A stretch of DNA of 64,000 bases from positions 121,685,809 to 121,749,808 of the forward strand of contig NC_134643.1 in the NCBI RefSeq assembly GCF_030463565.1, written 5' to 3'. This document shows, piece after piece, positions 61,901-64,000 of this stretch. Under the pieces are notes generated by a model. The model worked only from the letters and a program-made list of their open reading frames with translations, was not told the DNA's origin and did no database searches. Numbering within the stretch: position 1 is the stretch's first letter; each line of letters opens with the position of its first letter. This DNA is from Pelecanus crispus. Its lineage: Eukaryota > Chordata > Aves > Pelecaniformes > Pelecanidae. Made by a program: the position numbers and the translations under genes.

Positions 61901-64000
61901 AGCTGTTTTGGCAGAGTCTGGTCCATTATGGTCACCAAAATATCTAACTTCAGTAAGGGGGGCCCAAACAGGTTTTGATTTGCAGCAGACTTTAGCAACT
62001 CTGGAGGAGTTAATGTGCATTATTGTTTCAGAAAATTGTGTGTTTAGAAATGAAATTGTGGATTAATGAGTCCCCAGCTAGGCTCGGATCCATCGCACTG
62101 ACACAATGCATTGTACAGAATCAGGGCAATGCGGAGCGGATGCCAAAAATCTGCCATTACCTCACTCTGAAATTGCTAGAAGCTAAAGAGGTCTTCAAGA
62201 GAGCATGAGATGTTATGTACTGTGGGCCAAACACTAGTTACTTTACCAGCTGCTTCGAGGGCAGTTTGATGGACGATGCATTTTGAGTGACCTGTGTGGG
62301 ATGGGAACCAGCAGCTCCTACGAGCGCCTAAGCACAAGAGGGTGAGCTAAGGTGAGATTTTTAAACCTTCCCTATGAACGTCTTTAGCACTGGACTTTAA
62401 ATCAAATCTTTTATGGTACTTCTTGCGGTTTATGTTGCCATAATGTCAGGCATGTTATTATTTTGTGGGCTTGAAAAATGTTTGGTAGTGCCTGATGCAA
62501 TTAAGTGTATTTTAGCTGAGTGCAGGAGAATGTTGAACAGATTATTCTTTCCATTGCTTTTGAATAAAAATATCGCAGCCTATAATCTGACATTTTTGGG
62601 TAAAAGGCTGATTTGTCAGATCAGCTCAGGCAGTCTTTATTGCTAATCCTAAGGAAACATAGTTCCTCTATGAAGAGCAAGCCAATTTAGCTTTAAATTG
62701 TGGCTCTGAAACCCCGCTGAGTTAGCTGTATTGTTATTCAGCTAACTTTGGGAGCCTGTGCCCAGTGTACTCTCAGATTGCTTCAAGCCTTCTGCTTGGG
62801 GCTCAGAAGGGTCGATCACCGGGTGATGGGAATTGGTCAAAGACAGATATCGCAAGATAATTTTTTGCATTTTTAGACAGCCGAGATTACGCTGCCATCA
62901 TTGCGGTGGGGGTGGTGTGAGGCTCCATTGGCAGACCAAATAGATTGTGTTATCTGCTGAGGACCACGACGAAATGTCCGAGTAACTGCATATAGTATTG
63001 CGGACTGACAATGTATTGACCATTTACCGAGGCAAAGTTCTTATAAACAAACTTGAACCGAGATTACATTTAACTACTTTTAGGTGTAATCTTTAGCAGT
63101 ACCAAAAAAAGAGTCATTGAGACAAATTGAATCATTTGATTTCTCATCCACCAAAAAAATTTGTTTATCGTTTTCTTTAGCGCTATTGTTAAGCTTGAAA
63201 AAGGTACATTTTTAGTAACAGTTAGTCAAGTGGCTTTCTGCAACAGTGGGAAGCAGCGGCTAAAAATACAATTTACCAGTTTCTTCTATAAAGGCAAAGC
63301 AATTAATATTGAAAATGGACTTTTCACAGAAGAGTTTGCATTCAGAATGCATTTCTGTATTAAAGAGGTAAAAAAAATAAAAAGAAGAGGTGTATTTGGG
63401 CACCCTGGAGGTGCTGGGGTGGGTAGGTGGGCAGAGCAGCTTCCCTGCAGAGAGCTGGAAATGCCTCTTTCGCCCTGGCAGACCCTCCTCGAAGGCGGGA
63501 GGTGTTTCCAAAGAGCATCTGCACGGCTGTCGCCTGCTAGTGGCACGCTGCGCTGCGTGCATTGTGCAAAATCATACACCAGCGTAGCAGGTGCATTTCT
63601 GTGCAAACTTCGTGCCCTACCTTTGCCTTCTGAAGTGTTTTTCAATGAGCGCGGGGGGAGCGGTGCGGCTCCCAACCTTTTTGGTAGGTGTGGAGCGACT
63701 GGGGCTGGAGCCACTGCCGGGGAGTCCGTGTGAGGTGGAGCAGCGGTCAGGCAGGTTACGTGACTGCTCTACATCATCCAAGCCTCCTAAAATGCTTCCC
63801 ATGACTAGGCACAGGCTGTCAGTTTAAGCAGCGTTTACGTAAGTGAGAGTATAGAGAAGTCCATATGCGGCGGTATCGGTCGCTGGCCCTGCACCCCACC
63901 TTTCCCGTTGCAAGCCCCCTCCCACTGCAGACCTCTCCGTCCCCTTCTTGGGAGGGATGGAGGAGGCAGCTCTCAGCTCAGCCTCTCAGGACCCATTACC
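58961..64000 (+). other. HUNK: HUNK intron 1 (partial)
   Basis: No second kinase exon (expected to start VAIKVIDKK) is seen before the window ends, so the intron is longer than 5 kb, as in mammals. It starts in the CpG island and contains a 19-base CCGAGCCC-type duplication at about 59104-59144, a 21-base T run (59305-59325) and a C run near 60327-60340. Otherwise it is unique sequence, including motif-rich AT stretches at about 60600-60660 and 62900-63170. Open frames here, for example 63161-63733, have no recognisable homology. Confidence 0.8.
59104..59144. repeat. HUNK: 19-bp tandem duplication
   Basis: The unit CCCCCCGAGGGCCACCGAG occurs twice in direct succession just downstream of the HUNK exon 1 donor, within the CpG island. 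Confidence 0.85.

Noticed and set aside
63161..63733. A 190-codon plus-strand frame in HUNK intron 1
   Set aside because: It has a Lys-rich middle and shifting composition, no domain, and no resemblance to the HUNK kinase exons.

Overview
The window is vertebrate nuclear DNA and almost certainly avian. The clearest lineage marker is a CR1 LINE 3' end at about 25.48-26.13 kb that finishes in the ATTCTATGATTCTGTG-type tail typical of birds. Short exons with GT-AG introns, two CpG islands, and few repeats overall fit this. There are no bacterial-style operons, rRNA, tRNA or CRISPR arrays. Most long open frames are chance frames in GC-rich or intronic DNA.

Layout. (1) 1-31,225, minus strand: the 5' part of SCAF4 (SR-related CTD-associated factor 4). 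Fifteen coding exons can be placed to the base. All 14 introns between them have GT-AG ends, and exon phases join without a break to give 600 codons plus one base. They cover the RNA polymerase II CTD-interacting domain, the Pro/Gln-rich linker, the RS-rich segment and the RRM. The proline-rich C-terminal half lies beyond position 1. The start codon sits in a CpG island at about 30.7-31.95 kb. Intron 1 is 12.3 kb and holds the CR1 copy. (2) About 31.95-57.35 kb: a gene-poor spacer. It holds a second, older CR1-like fragment (minus strand, about 46.09-46.43 kb), simple repeats, and two open frames that I cannot identify (minus 51,642-51,950 and minus 47,557-48,015). (3) 57.37-57.60 kb: a 35-bp tandem minisatellite at the edge of a second CpG island. 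(4) 58,684-58,960, plus strand: the first coding exon of HUNK (hormonally up-regulated Neu-associated kinase), with the N-terminus and the ATP-binding glycine loop. Its first intron runs to the end of the window.

SCAF4 and HUNK are divergent, with start codons 27.5 kb apart. They are neighbours in the same arrangement on human chromosome 21q22, so conserved synteny supports both calls and separates SCAF4 from its paralogue SCAF8. The genes have separate jobs (co-transcriptional termination control; an AMPK/SNF1-related kinase), and nothing here shows shared regulation.

The most useful observations are an apparent +1 frameshift in HUNK exon 1 at a run of 13 G; the unidentified 102-codon open frame at 51.6-51.95 kb; a promoter-like, splice-donor-bearing stretch on the plus strand inside SCAF4 intron 1; and the minisatellite. 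I did not find a convincing new biological system.
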